NCBI GenBank assembly: GCA_020161335.1
Contig: JAIUOJ010000004.1
Location: forward strand, 1-64,000
Length of the DNA: 64,000 nt
From: Pseudomonadota bacterium
GTDB lineage: Bacteria > Pseudomonadota > Gammaproteobacteria > Xanthomonadales > Xanthomonadaceae
Direction of reading: 5' to 3'
Shown: positions 53,779 through 64,000 of the stretch, one piece after another
Position numbering within the stretch: the stretch's first letter is position 1
Layout: each line of letters starts with the position of its first letter
Program-made: the position numbers and the translations under genes
Notes under the pieces: generated by a model
The model's input: only the letters and a program-made list of their open reading frames with translations
Told to the model about the DNA's origin: nothing
Databases searched by the model: none

Positions 53779-55503
53779 TCAGCGCCGCATCGAAGCGAAG
53801 AACTCGTCGTTGGACTTGGTGGTCTTCATCTTGTCCAGCAGGAATTCCATCGCTGCGATCTCGTCCATCGGGTGCAGCAGCTTGCGCAGGATCCAGATCT
53901 TCTGCAGCAGCTCCGGTTCGATCAGCAGGTCCTCGCGGCGGGTGCCGGAGAGGTTGACGCCGATCGCCGGGTAGACGCGCTTTTCGGTGATGCGGCGGTC
54001 GAGGTGCACTTCGGAGTTGCCGGTGCCCTTGAACTCTTCGTAGATCACCTTGTCCATCGCGCTGCCGGTGTCGACCAGGGCGGTGGCGATGATGGTCAGC
54101 GAGCCGCCTTCCTCGACGTTGCGCGCGGCGCCGAAGAAGCGCTTCGGGCGATGCAGGGCGTTGGCGTCGACGCCGCCGGTCAGCACCTTGCCGGAGCTGG
54201 GCACGACGTTGTTGTAGGCGCGGGCGAGGCGGGTGATCGAGTCGAGCAGGATCACCACGTCCTTCTTGTGCTCGACCAGGCGCTTGGCGCGCTCGATCAC
54301 CATCTCGGCGACCTGCACGTGGCGCGCGGCGGGTTCGTCGAAGGTCGACGACACCACTTCGCCGCGCACGGTGCGCTGCATTTCGGTCACTTCCTCCGGG
54401 CGCTCGTCGACGAGCAGCACGATCAGGTGCACTTCCGGGTGGTTGGTGGTGATCGCGGTGGCGATCTGCTGCATCATCATCGTCTTGCCCGCCTTGGGCG
54501 GCGAGACGATCAGCGAACGCTGGCCCTTGCCCTGCGGCGCCATCAGATCGAGGATGCGGCCGGTGATGTCCTCGCTGGAGCCGTCGCCGCGCTCGAGCTT
54601 GAAGCGCTTGCGCGGGAACAGCGGGGTCAGGTTCTCGAACAGCACCTTGCCCTTGCTGGCCTCGATCGGTTCGCCGTTGATGGTGTCGACGACGTTCAGC
54701 GCGAAGTAGCGCTCGCCGTCCTTCGGCCAGCGGATGCGGCCGGAGATGTGGTCGCCGGTGCGCAGGTTGAAGCGGCGGATCTGGCTGGGCGAGATGTAGG
54801 TGTCGTCCGGGCCGGCGAGGTAGCTCGCCTCCGCGCCGCGCAGGAAGCCGAAGCCGTCGGGCAGGATTTCCAGCACGCCGTCGGCCTGCACGCCGTCGCT
54901 GGTGCGGGTGAGCACCTTGAGCACGGCGAAGATCACGTCCTGCTTGCGCGCGCGGGCCACGCCTTCGTGGATGTTGAGCTGTTCGGCGATGTCGAGCAGC
55001 TTGTGCGCCGGCATGCGCTTGAGGTCGCCCAGCGAATACTGCGGGAAGCCCTCGGGGATGTTCGGCGGCGGCAGGCGGTGGGCCTGGTCGTTGTTGCCGC
55101 CATTGCCTCCGTTGCCGCCGTCGTCCTGCGGCAGGCCGCCGTCGCGGAAGCGGTCGCGCTGGCGGTCGCGGCGGTTGCGGAAGCGGTCGCGGCGGTTGTT
55201 GCCGCCCTGCTGGTTCTGCGCGTTGTTCTGGCCGTTCTGCGGGTTGCGGTGGCCGCCATCGCCCTGGCGCGGCTGGCCCTCGCCGCCGTCGCCGGCCGGC
55301 GCGTTGCGCGGGGCGTCGGCGTGGCTGTCGCCGGCGGACTGTGGCGCGGGCGGCATCGGCGCAGGTGCGGGTTCGGGGGGCGGCGCGGCGGGCGCGGCCG
55401 GCGTATCGGTGTCGGGGACGGCCTTGGCGGCCTTGGTACGCGTGGCGACCTTGCGCACGCGCTTCACGGCGGTGTCGCCGGACTCGGGGGTGTTGTCGGA
55501 CAA
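53779..55503 (-). CDS. rho: Transcription termination factor Rho, TTG start
   Basis: 574-residue hexameric RNA helicase (E. coli 419). TTG 55503 is proposed as the start: the product then begins (M)[17 protein letters not shown], with GAGG 9 nt upstream. Residues about 25-145 are an added low-complexity segment rich in Pro/Ala, then Gln/Asn/Gly/Arg/Asp ([20 protein letters not shown]). Then come the N-terminal helical domain ([20 protein letters not shown]), the RNA-binding cold-shock domain ([20 protein letters not shown]), Walker A ([16 protein letters not shown]), Walker B ([17 protein letters not shown]) and the R-loop ([17 protein letters not shown]). It lies 246 nt after trxA on the same strand, the usual trxA-rho order. 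Confidence 0.95.
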   Translation of the reverse strand: MSDNTPESGDTAVKRVRKVATRTKAAKAVPDTDTPAAPAAPPPEPAPAPMPPAPQSAGDSHADAPRNAPAGDGGEGQPRQGDGGHRNPQNGQNNAQNQQGGNNRRDRFRNRRDRQRDRFRDGGLPQDDGGNGGNGGNNDQAHRLPPPNIPEGFPQYSLGDLKRMPAHKLLDIAEQLNIHEGVARARKQDVIFAVLKVLTRTSDGVQADGVLEILPDGFGFLRGAEASYLAGPDDTYISPSQIRRFNLRTGDHISGRIRWPKDGERYFALNVVDTINGEPIEASKGKVLFENLTPLFPRKRFKLERGDGSSEDITGRILDLMAPQGKGQRSLIVSPPKAGKTMMMQQIATAITTNHPEVHLIVLLVDERPEEVTEMQRTVRGEVVSSTFDEPAARHVQVAEMVIERAKRLVEHKKDVVILLDSITRLARAYNNVVPSSGKVLTGGVDANALHRPKRFFGAARNVEEGGSLTIIATALVDTGSAMDKVIYEEFKGTGNSEVHLDRRITEKRVYPAIGVNLSGTRREDLLIEPELLQKIWILRKLLHPMDEIAAMEFLLDKMKTTKSNDEFFASMRR

Positions 55504-55670
55504 GTGCGAATTCCTCGCTTGCTGCGAGCGCCCGGTGACGGGCAGGGAGAGTGTCGGGGAAGGGATTCCAGACGGGGTGCGGCGCCAGAGTTCCACGCCG
55601 GTGTCGCGCAAAACTAACACCGCCCGCGGACCACTGGCAAGCGCCGGGCCCGTGGGCGTTCATGTGGGGT

Positions 55671-55700
55671 CCCGCCCGCGACCCGCGCGGCGGGCGGGTC
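55671..55700 (-). promoter_or_regulatory. Two alternative hairpins in the trxA-rho leader
   Basis: CCCGCCCGC (55671-55679) pairs with GCGGGCGGG (55690-55698); alternatively GACCCGC (55680-55686) pairs with GCGGGTC (55694-55700). The two pairings exclude each other. The site lies between the trxA stop and the rho start on the minus strand. Function is unknown; a trxA end or a rho leader element is possible. Confidence 0.35.
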
Positions 55701-55749
55701 GGGGCGGCCGGGAGGGGGCGGCTTCCGCAGCGCCCCGGCGGCCCGGGGG

Positions 55750-56076
55750 TCAGAGCGCCTTGTCGATCAGCTGCGCCAGTTGGGCCTTGCCGACCGCGCC
55801 GATCTGGGTGGCCTGCACCTGGCCGTCCTTGAACAGCAGCAGCATCGGGATCGAGCGGACGTGGTACTTCAGCGCCGTGGCGCGGTTTTCGTCGACGTTG
55901 ACCTTGGCGATCTTGACCTTGCCGGCGTAGTCGCCGGCCAGCTCGTCCAGGGCCGGGGCGATCATCTTGCACGGGCCGCACCAGGGCGCCCAGAAATCGA
56001 CCAGCACCGGCTCGGACGACTGCAGCACGGCAGCGTCGAAGTCGGCGTCGGTGGCATGGATGACGTGTTCGCTCAC
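55750..56076 (-). CDS. trxA: Thioredoxin 1, GTG start
   Basis: 108-residue cytoplasmic disulfide reductase, the same size as E. coli TrxA (109). Active site [20 protein letters not shown], the cis-Pro loop [13 protein letters not shown] and the C-terminal [19 protein letters not shown] 56076 gives the start (M)[16 protein letters not shown] and has AGGAG 7 nt upstream; extension to an upstream ATG would add 29 unrelated residues. It is divergent from rhlB and precedes rho, the conserved gammaproteobacterial arrangement. Confidence 0.96.
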   Translation of the reverse strand: MSEHVIHATDADFDAAVLQSSEPVLVDFWAPWCGPCKMIAPALDELAGDYAGKVKIAKVNVDENRATALKYHVRSIPMLLLFKDGQVQATQIGAVGKAQLAQLIDKAL

Positions 56077-56317
56077 GGAAAGGCTCCTGGGACTGTGTCG
56101 ATGCCCGACCAGGGGCCGGACCGGATGGAATGCTAAACTTGGGCGATTCGCGGACCGATTCAAGGGTCCATCCCGTCAGGGAGCCCCGGCGACCCCATGC
56201 GCCCTGGTCCGCGACCGTCCCGGGAACCGCGCCATTGGCGCATGCCCCGACCCCGGCAGTCTGCGATGCGGGCGCCACCCACGCAAGCGCCTGATCCTGT
56301 ACAGACCATATTCGTCC

Positions 56318-58051
<1,734 letters not shown>

Positions 58052-58117
58052 GCGGGCTCGGCGGGATTCCCGCCGCGCGTCACCGCGCGGCGGCGCCTGC
58101 TCCGGCATAATCCGCGC

Positions 58118-58807
58118 ATGGGTGTCCTGCGCTTCGACAGTGTCAGCAAGCAGTATCCGGGCGGGCGCGTCGCGCTGTCCGACGTCAGTTTCGACGTCGA
58201 CGCCGGCGAGATGCTGTTCATCACCGGGCATTCCGGCGCCGGCAAGAGCACGCTGCTGCGCCTGATCCACCTGGCCGAGCGCCCCAGCCGCGGCGCGGTG
58301 CTGTTCGGCGATCGCAACCTGCTCAAGGTGCGGGGCCGGCGCGTCGCGCTGCACCGGCGCGAGGTCGGCGTGGTGTTCCAGGACCATCGCCTGCTCACCG
58401 ACCGCAGCGTGTTCGACAACGTGGCCCTGCCGCTGATCCTGCGCGGCCAGCGTCGCGGCGAGATCGGCAAGCGCGTGCGCAGCGTGCTCGAGCGGCTCGG
58501 CCTGGGCGATCGCGAGCGCGCGTTGCCCACGCAGCTGTCGGCGGGCGAGCAGCAGCGCGTGGGCATCGCCCGCGCGATCATCGGCGAGCCGATGTTGCTG
58601 GTGGCCGACGAACCCACCGGCAACCTCGATCCCACCCTCTCGGCCGAGATCATGGCGCTGTTCGCCTCGCTGCCAGAGCGCGGCACCAGCGTGCTGGTCG
58701 CCAGCCACGACCTCGGCCTGGTCAAGCGCATGAAGAAGCGCGTGCTGGTGCTCGACCATGGCCGCCTGGCGGACGACATCTCGCCCGAGGACCTTGCCGA
58801 TGAGTGA
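58118..58807 (+). CDS. ftsE: Cell division ATP-binding protein FtsE
   Basis: 229-residue ABC ATPase that partners FtsX at the division septum and activates peptidoglycan hydrolases. It starts MGVLRFDSVSKQYPGGRVAL, with Walker A ITGHSGAGKSTLL, signature TQLSAGEQQRVGIARAI, Walker B LLVADEPTGNLDPTL and switch His in VLVASHDLGLV. The signature LSAGE replaces LSGGE. The stop overlaps the ftsX start by 8 nt. Confidence 0.96.
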   Translation: MGVLRFDSVSKQYPGGRVALSDVSFDVDAGEMLFITGHSGAGKSTLLRLIHLAERPSRGAVLFGDRNLLKVRGRRVALHRREVGVVFQDHRLLTDRSVFDNVALPLILRGQRRGEIGKRVRSVLERLGLGDRERALPTQLSAGEQQRVGIARAIIGEPMLLVADEPTGNLDPTLSAEIMALFASLPERGTSVLVASHDLGLVKRMKKRVLVLDHGRLADDISPEDLADE

Positions 58808-59756
58808 GCGCGGCAACGTCGCGGCCAGGCCCGCGTCACGCGGCGGTGGCGTGGCCACCTGGGTGGACCATCATCTGTACAGCGTGGTCTCCGCGCTCGG
58901 GCGCGTGTTCCGCAAGCCATGGGCGGCGCTGCTCACGATCGCGGTGATGGCGCTGGCGCTGGCCTTGCCGCTGGGCCTGTGGCTGGTGCTCGGCAACCTC
59001 GAGCGATTGGCGGGCAACGTCGAGCGCGCGCGCGAGATCAGCGTGTTCCTCAAGCAGGACGTCGACGCCGCGCGTGCCGCCGCGTTGGCCGACGAGCTGC
59101 GCGCGCGCGGCAACATCGCCAGCGTCGAACACCGCACGCCTGCGCAGGGCATCGAGTCGCTGCGCGCCGAGGCGGGGCTGGGCGACATCATCGACGCCAT
59201 CGGCGGCGACAACCCGCTGCCGCACGTGCTGGTGGTGTCGCCAGCCGGCGACGAACTGAGGGTGGCGTCGTCGCTGGCGCAGTTGCCCGAGGCGCAACTC
59301 GTGCAGCACGACGCGCAATGGCGCCAGCGCCTCGACACCTGGTTGCGCTTCGGCGGCCGCGTGGCGTGGGTGCTCGCGGCCCTGCTCGGGCTCGGCGCGC
59401 TGCTGGTGGTCGGCAACACGGTGCGCCTCGACATCCAGTCGCGGCGCGAGGAAATCGGCGTGCTGCAGTTGCTCGGCGCCACCGACGGCTTCATCCGCCG
59501 CCCGTTCCTGTACCTCGGTGCCTGGTACGGGCTGGCCGCGGGCGCGCTGGCGACCGCGCTGCTGGCCGCGGTCGGCATCGCCTTGCAAGAGCCGCTGGCG
59601 GCGCTCGCTTCGAGTTACGGCAGCCAGTTCGCGCTGGCCGGGATCGACCTGCGCTGGGCGCTGCTGGTGCTGGGCGGCGCGACGCTGCTGGGCTGGTTCG
59701 GCGCCGGCCTCGTGACCGGGCACTTCCTGCGCCAGACGCGCCCCACCGAGACCTGA
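58800..59756 (+). CDS. ftsX: Cell division protein FtsX
   Basis: 318-residue inner-membrane protein with four helices: about 40-62 (WAALLTIAVMALALALPLGL) and three near the C-terminus (about 190-212, 240-265, 285-308). The extracytoplasmic loop (about 70-170; EISVFLKQDVDAARAAALAD) is the site that contacts hydrolase activators. The FtsX segment DIQSRREEIGVLQLLGATDG is present. ATG 58800 overlaps ftsE. Length is near E. coli FtsX (352), shorter at the N-terminus. Confidence 0.95.
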   Translation: MSERGNVAARPASRGGGVATWVDHHLYSVVSALGRVFRKPWAALLTIAVMALALALPLGLWLVLGNLERLAGNVERAREISVFLKQDVDAARAAALADELRARGNIASVEHRTPAQGIESLRAEAGLGDIIDAIGGDNPLPHVLVVSPAGDELRVASSLAQLPEAQLVQHDAQWRQRLDTWLRFGGRVAWVLAALLGLGALLVVGNTVRLDIQSRREEIGVLQLLGATDGFIRRPFLYLGAWYGLAAGALATALLAAVGIALQEPLAALASSYGSQFALAGIDLRWALLVLGGATLLGWFGAGLVTGHFLRQTRPTET

Positions 59757-59771
59757 CCGGGGCGCACAGGG

Positions 59772-60614
59772 ATGAGCAGCAACGACCTGCGCCACCTCGA
59801 GAGCGACACCCCGCGCGTGCTGGTGGTGGACGGCTCGAAGCTGGTGCGCAAGCTGATCCATGCGGTGCTGGAGAAGGAGCTGCCGGGCGTGCGCGTCGCC
59901 GACGGCGGCAGCGTGGCCGAGGCGCGCGCGCTGCTCGCGGGCGAGCCCGCCGACCTGGTCACCACCGCGCTGGTGCTGCCCGATGGCGACGGCCTGCAGG
60001 TGGCGCGCATGGTGCGCGAGGCCGGCGGCCAGCGCTACGTGCCGGTGATCGTGATTTCCGGCGACGTGCAGTCGCACCTCGAGGACCGGCGCTTCACCGA
60101 GGACGTCACCGACTATTTCGACAAGGGATTGGGCCACAGCGCGTTGGCCGCGTTCATCCGTGGATACGTGCAACCGCAGCCGATCCCCGATGCGCACGTG
60201 CTGTACATCGAGGACAGCCGCACCGTGGCGATCGCCGTGCGCCGCATGCTCGAAGCGCAGCAGATGCGCGTCACCCACGTCACCAGCGCCGAGGATGCGC
60301 TGGCCTACCTCGAGGCCTACGTCGACACCGATGGCGCGCCCGGCGCCGACCTGGTGCTGACCGACCTGTACCTGAAGGGCGAACTGGACGGCCGCGACGT
60401 GCTGCGCCGCGTGCGCCAGGACTTCGGCTACGGCAAGCGCCGGTTGCCGGTGCTGGTGATGACCGGCGACGACAACCGCGACAACCAGGCGGCGCTGCTG
60501 CGCGAGGGCGCCAACGACCTGGTGCTCAAGCCGATCGAGGAGCGCCTGCTGGCGACCAAGGCGCTGTTCCAGCTGCGCCTGTCGCGACTGCCCGAGGCGC
60601 GTGCGCCGGAATGA
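59772..60614 (+). CDS. Two-receiver response regulator with degenerate first receiver
   Basis: 280 residues made of two receiver domains with no output domain. REC1 (about 14-130) begins [20 protein letters not shown]; where the phosphoacceptor Asp is expected it reads [14 protein letters not shown] (Ala), and the acidic pair is reduced to Asp-Gly, so REC1 is probably not phosphorylated, though the Lys (YFDKGLG) remains. REC2 (about 140-270) is canonical: [33 protein letters not shown] with the Asp, VLVMTGDD and LVLKPI. It lies 15 nt after ftsX and runs into ung, so may be co-expressed with either. No kinase is adjacent; it could be a phosphate sink or bind a partner. Confidence 0.85.
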   Translation: MSSNDLRHLESDTPRVLVVDGSKLVRKLIHAVLEKELPGVRVADGGSVAEARALLAGEPADLVTTALVLPDGDGLQVARMVREAGGQRYVPVIVISGDVQSHLEDRRFTEDVTDYFDKGLGHSALAAFIRGYVQPQPIPDAHVLYIEDSRTVAIAVRRMLEAQQMRVTHVTSAEDALAYLEAYVDTDGAPGADLVLTDLYLKGELDGRDVLRRVRQDFGYGKRRLPVLVMTGDDNRDNQAALLREGANDLVLKPIEERLLATKALFQLRLSRLPEARAPE

Positions 60615-60630
60615 GCGCGCCGGAATGAGC
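60603..60630. repeat. 14-bp tandem duplication at the regulator/ung junction
   Basis: GCGCCGGAATGAGC occurs twice head to tail (60603-60616, 60617-60630). The first copy has the response-regulator stop as an ATGA overlap; the second carries the in-frame ung start at 60625. The first ATG (60611) is out of frame with ung. Confidence 0.8.
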
Positions 60631-61329
60631 GAGGACCGCGTCAAGCTGGAACCATCGTGGAAGGCGCGCGTCGGCGACTGGTTCGAACGTGACGACATGC
60701 GCGCGCTGTCCTCGTTCCTGCGTGGGCGCAAGCAGGCCGGTGCCCGCGTCTATCCGCCCGGCCCGGAGATCTTCGCCGCGTTCGATGCCACGCCGTTCGA
60801 TGCGGTGAAGGTGGTGATCCTGGGCCAGGACCCGTACCACGGCCCCGGCCAGGCGCATGGCCTGTGCTTCTCGGTGAAGCCGGGCGTGCCGGTGCCGCCG
60901 TCGCTGCAGAACATGTACAAGGAACTCCAGCGCGACCTCGGCCTGGCGCCGCCGGGCCACGGCGACCTGACCCCGTGGGCGAAGCAGGGCGTGCTGTTGC
61001 TCAATGCGGTGCTGACTGTGGAGGACGGCCGCCCCGGCGCGCACCAGGGCCAGGGCTGGGAGGGGTTCACCGACCACGTGGTCGAGGTGCTCAACCGCGA
61101 GCGCGAGGGCTTGGTGTTCCTGCTGTGGGGCAGCTACGCGCAGAAGAAAGGCGGCATCGTCGATGCGCGCCGGCATCGCGTGCTGCGCACCACGCATCCC
61201 TCGCCGCTGTCCGCGCATCGCGGCTTCCTCGGCAGCGGGCACTTTTCCGCGGCGAACGAGTACCTGGTGCGGCGTGGGCAGTCGCCGATCGACTGGTCGC
61301 TGCCGTCGCGGGCGTCGCCGGGCACCTGA
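60625..61329 (+). CDS. ung: Uracil-DNA glycosylase
   Basis: 234-residue family 1 UDG that excises uracil from DNA. Active-site motifs: [20 protein letters not shown] (catalytic Asp) and [20 protein letters not shown] (catalytic His and the DNA-intercalating Leu region), with [20 protein letters not shown] and [13 protein letters not shown] also typical. ATG 60625 gives a normal length (E. coli 229). It follows the response regulator after the tandem 14-bp duplication. Confidence 0.96.
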   Translation: MSEDRVKLEPSWKARVGDWFERDDMRALSSFLRGRKQAGARVYPPGPEIFAAFDATPFDAVKVVILGQDPYHGPGQAHGLCFSVKPGVPVPPSLQNMYKELQRDLGLAPPGHGDLTPWAKQGVLLLNAVLTVEDGRPGAHQGQGWEGFTDHVVEVLNREREGLVFLLWGSYAQKKGGIVDARRHRVLRTTHPSPLSAHRGFLGSGHFSAANEYLVRRGQSPIDWSLPSRASPGT

Positions 61330-61359
61330 GCGGCATCGGGTTTTTCCGCCGCGCCCGGC

Positions 61360-62316
61360 TCAGAACCAGAACCGCACGCCGGCGACGACACGCGTCTCGC
61401 GCGATGCCTCGCCTTCCGCTGCGTGGTACCTGGCGGTGCGTCCGAAACTGCGTTCGTGCGCGATGCCGACATACGGTGCGAAGCGTCGCGTGACCTCGTA
61501 GCGCAGGCGCAGTCCCGCTTCCGCCTTCGACAAGCCGCTGCCGGTGCCGCGCACGGGATCGTCCTTCGCGTTCAACGCCACCTCCAGCATCGGCTGCAGG
61601 ATGAGCCGGTTGCTGAAGCGCAGGTCGTAATCGGCCTCCAGCGTCGCCACGAGGTCACCGTCATCGCCGACGTAGGCCACCGCCGAGACTTCGAACAGAT
61701 AGGGCGCGATGCCCTGCACGCCGACCATGGCGCGCGTGCGCGCGTCGGCCGGACGGACGTCCTGGCGCACGCCGGCCACGACGTCCCACCAGCGGGTGAC
61801 GGCACGCGCGTAGCGCAACTCGACGTTCGACGAGGTGGTACGCCCGGCTTCGCGCTCGCCGCTGCTGCGCAGCCAGACGCGCTGCACGTCGCCCCCGAAC
61901 GAGGCGCTGCCTTCCCAGGCCTGTCCGCTGGCCTCGCCGCCGTCCCACGCTTCGAAGCGGTTGAACTTCACCCGCCAGTACGCCGCCGGCCCGTGATCCA
62001 TGCCCGCGTGCGACAGTACCGGGAACGCCGCGGCGCGATCGGCCTCGGTGACCGGCGGGATCGGTTCGCGCGGCAGCAGCGGTGCACCGGGCGTGCAATG
62101 GCCCATCGCGGCGTGTTCGGGCGTGCAGCCGCGGGCAGGCGCGGGCGTCACCGGCGCCGGCGTGCAGTGTCCCATCGCCGCGTGTTGCGGCGAACAGGCC
62201 GGAACCGTCTCCGGCTTCGCGGCATGGCCGGTGTGCGAGTGCTGGGCCCATGCCGGCATCGCGCATGCGAACGACAGGAGCAGTGCGCCTGGCAACAGGC
62301 GCGAAGGCATGGTCAT
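61360..62316 (-). CDS. copB: Copper resistance protein CopB
   Basis: 318-residue outer-membrane copper-binding barrel protein. The signal peptide (LLPGALLLSFACAMPAWAQ) is followed by a metal-binding region: HSHTGHA, then two copies of C-S/T-P-x-HAAMGHCTP at about 41-53 and 63-75. The PcoB/CopB domain begins near 105 (LSHAGMDHGPAAYWRVKFNR) and ends GVRFWF with terminal Phe for barrel insertion. The start overlaps the copA stop (ATGA), so copA and copB are coupled. Confidence 0.93.
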   Translation of the reverse strand: MTMPSRLLPGALLLSFACAMPAWAQHSHTGHAAKPETVPACSPQHAAMGHCTPAPVTPAPARGCTPEHAAMGHCTPGAPLLPREPIPPVTEADRAAAFPVLSHAGMDHGPAAYWRVKFNRFEAWDGGEASGQAWEGSASFGGDVQRVWLRSSGEREAGRTTSSNVELRYARAVTRWWDVVAGVRQDVRPADARTRAMVGVQGIAPYLFEVSAVAYVGDDGDLVATLEADYDLRFSNRLILQPMLEVALNAKDDPVRGTGSGLSKAEAGLRLRYEVTRRFAPYVGIAHERSFGRTARYHAAEGEASRETRVVAGVRFWF

Positions 62317-64000
62317 GCGCCTTCCTCCACGCGCACTTCGCGCATCATCCCCGCGTCCATGTGGTACAGCAGGTGGCAGTGGTAGGCCCAGCGGCCGAGC
62401 GCGTCGGCGCGCACGCGGTAGCTGCGCCTGGTGCCCGGTGGCATGTCGACGGTGTGCTTGCGCACCATGAAGTTGCCGTCGGCGTCCTCGAGGTCGCTCC
62501 ACAGCCCGTGCAGGTGGATCGGGTGCTGCATCATCGTGTCGTTGACCAGCACGATGCGCATCCGCTCGCCGTAGTTCAGGCGTAGCGGCTCAGCGCTTGC
62601 AAAGGGAATGCCGTCGAAGGACCAGGAAAACTTCTCCATGTGCCCGGTGAGGTGCAGCTCGATGGTGCGGCCGGGGTCGCGTCCGTCGGGATCCTCGAAC
62701 ACGCTGCGCAGGTCGCCGTAGGTGAGGACGCGCCGGCCGTTGTCGCGCAGGCCGATGCCGGGGTCGTCCAGTTTCGGTGCGGGCATCATCGTCTGCATGT
62801 CGACCAGCGGGTTGCGCGTCTCGCTGGCCGGATGCGACTGCATGCCGTCGGAATCGCCATGGCCGGCATGCGCGGGTTGCGCGGGCGACGCCTGCATCGC
62901 CGCACCGCAGCCGCCCTCCATGCCCATCTTCGCGCCGCAGCCGCCTTCCATCGCCTTGCCTTGCGCGCCGTGCCCGCCGTGGCCCATGTCGGCCATGGTC
63001 AACCGCGGGCGAGGATCGACCGCGGGCACCGGCGCCTCGAGGCCCGCGCGCGCGGCCAGCGTGCCGCGTGCGTACCCGGTGCGGCCCAGGTCCTGCGCGA
63101 AGATCGTGTACGCGTCCTGGCCCGACGGTTCGACGATCACGTCGTAGGTCTCGGCGGCGCCCATGCGGAACTCGTCGACGCTCACCGGGTGGACGGACTG
63201 CCCGTCGGCGGCGACCACGGTCATCTTCAGCCCGGGGATGCGCACGTCGAAGTGGGTCATCGCCGAGGCGTTGATGAAGCGCAGCAGCACCTTTTCGCCG
63301 GGCTGGAAGCCGCCGCTCCAGTTGCCGGCGGGCGTGGTGCCATTCATCAGGTAGGTATAGGTGTGCGCGTTGACGTCGGACAGGTCGGTCGGGGTCATGC
63401 GCATGTCGCCCCAGGCCTTGCGGTCGGCGCGCGTGGCCGCCCAGCCGTCGCGGCGCACGTCGCGGACGAAATCCCCGATCGTGGGCTTGTACCAGTTGTC
63501 GTAATGCGGTGCCTTCTTCAGGCGCAGGAACAGCGCATCCGGATCGAGGTCGGCCCAGTCCGACAACAGCACCACGTGTTCGCGGTCCCAGTGGTAGGGC
63601 GGTGGCGTGATCGGATCGATCACGATCGCGCCGTACAGTCCGGCCTGTTCCTGGTGCAGCGAGTGGCTGTGGTACCAGTAGGTGCCGGATTGCTTCAGCG
63701 TGAAGCGATAGAGGTAGGACTCGCCGGGCAGGATCCCGTCGAAGCTCATGCCCGGCACGCCGTCCATGTTCGATGGCAGCAGGATGCCGTGCCAGTGGAT
63801 CGAGGTCTGCACCCCGCGCGGCAGGTGGTTGGCGACGCGCAGGGTGACGGTGTCGCCCTCGCGCCAGCGCAGCAGCGGCGCGGGCAGCGCGTTGTTGACG
63901 GTGATCGCCGGCCGCGCGCGACCCGTGAAGTCGACGGTGGCGGTGCCGATGTCGAGCCGGAAGTCGGTGCCGGACAGCACGCCGCCGGGACGCGCGAACG
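62313..64000 (-). CDS. copA: Copper resistance multicopper oxidase CopA, N-terminus beyond window
   Basis: 562 residues of a periplasmic multicopper oxidase that oxidises Cu(I) or stores copper; the N-terminus (Tat signal expected) is cut by the right edge. The start of the visible part reads FARPGGVLSGTDFRLDIGTA. Copper ligands: TSIHWHGILLPSNMDG, TYWYHSHSLHQEQAG, HPIHLHGLWSDLEDADGN and WAYHCHLLYHMDAGMMREV. Between domains 2 and 3 is a Met/His/Gly/Cys-rich insert (MADMGHGGHGAQGKAMEGGC and a second MEGGCGAAM), probably extra copper binding. It is first of the copAB pair in the visible part. Confidence 0.95.
   Translation of the reverse strand, partial: FARPGGVLSGTDFRLDIGTATVDFTGRARPAITVNNALPAPLLRWREGDTVTLRVANHLPRGVQTSIHWHGILLPSNMDGVPGMSFDGILPGESYLYRFTLKQSGTYWYHSHSLHQEQAGLYGAIVIDPITPPPYHWDREHVVLLSDWADLDPDALFLRLKKAPHYDNWYKPTIGDFVRDVRRDGWAATRADRKAWGDMRMTPTDLSDVNAHTYTYLMNGTTPAGNWSGGFQPGEKVLLRFINASAMTHFDVRIPGLKMTVVAADGQSVHPVSVDEFRMGAAETYDVIVEPSGQDAYTIFAQDLGRTGYARGTLAARAGLEAPVPAVDPRPRLTMADMGHGGHGAQGKAMEGGCGAKMGMEGGCGAAMQASPAQPAHAGHGDSDGMQSHPASETRNPLVDMQTMMPAPKLDDPGIGLRDNGRRVLTYGDLRSVFEDPDGRDPGRTIELHLTGHMEKFSWSFDGIPFASAEPLRLNYGERMRIVLVNDTMMQHPIHLHGLWSDLEDADGNFMVRKHTVDMPPGTRRSYRVRADALGRWAYHCHLLYHMDAGMMREVRVEEGA

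Overview
The window is a GC-rich chromosomal stretch from a gammaproteobacterium, most likely a member of the Xanthomonadaceae/Lysobacteraceae (Xanthomonas, Lysobacter, Luteimonas, Pseudoxanthomonas group). The reasons are the rhlB/trxA-rho arrangement, a TTG-started Rho with a long disordered insert, YcgL followed by a giant ankyrin protein, large TonB-dependent receptors linked to glycosidases, and a dispersed inverted repeat that reads MFERSEFG in both arms. No rRNA, tRNA, CRISPR array, integrase or transposase was seen.

Layout. 1-9.4 kb: two RND efflux systems, a TetR-MFP-permease unit on the minus strand (permease cut by the window edge) and a divergent MFP-permease unit on the plus strand, with a 15-bp perfect palindrome in the shared intergenic region. 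9.4-14.4 kb: housekeeping and small accessory genes (phasin, QueD, ETF-ubiquinone oxidoreductase, a small membrane protein, and an SDR divergent from a TetR regulator with two tandem operators).

14.4-41.5 kb is the most coherent part: a xyloglucan utilisation locus. A minus-strand operon (dgoA-dgoD-lactonase-dgoK-GH43), chained by ATGA overlaps, encodes the lower De Ley-Doudoroff galactose route plus an exported GH43 enzyme. Divergent from it lie a LysR regulator, two TonB-dependent receptors, a GH74 endo-xyloglucanase, a CE20-type acetylesterase, a GH35-like beta-galactosidase lipoprotein, a GH31 alpha-xylosidase with a PA14 insert, a GH95 alpha-L-fucosidase and a sodium/sugar symporter. Together these could cut xyloglucan at the surface, import oligosaccharides, strip acetyl, fucosyl, galactosyl and xylosyl groups in the periplasm, and send galactose to pyruvate and glyceraldehyde-3-phosphate. 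A 17-bp box recurs upstream of three of these units. A roughly 470-bp inverted-repeat element is inserted in the 5' part of the GH35 reading frame without closing it.

41.5-53.6 kb: YggS and HemF (overlapping), a cysteine dioxygenase-like protein, an STM3941-like membrane protein overlapping an S9 peptidase, an unknown secreted protein, YcgL, a 1093-residue ankyrin membrane protein and two tandem TonB-C-like secreted paralogues. 53.7-64 kb: rho, trxA, rhlB, ftsE, ftsX, a two-receiver response regulator whose first receiver lacks its phosphoacceptor, ung, and copB-copA, with copA cut by the right edge.

Family names come from motifs read by eye. Promoters and operators are pattern-based proposals.
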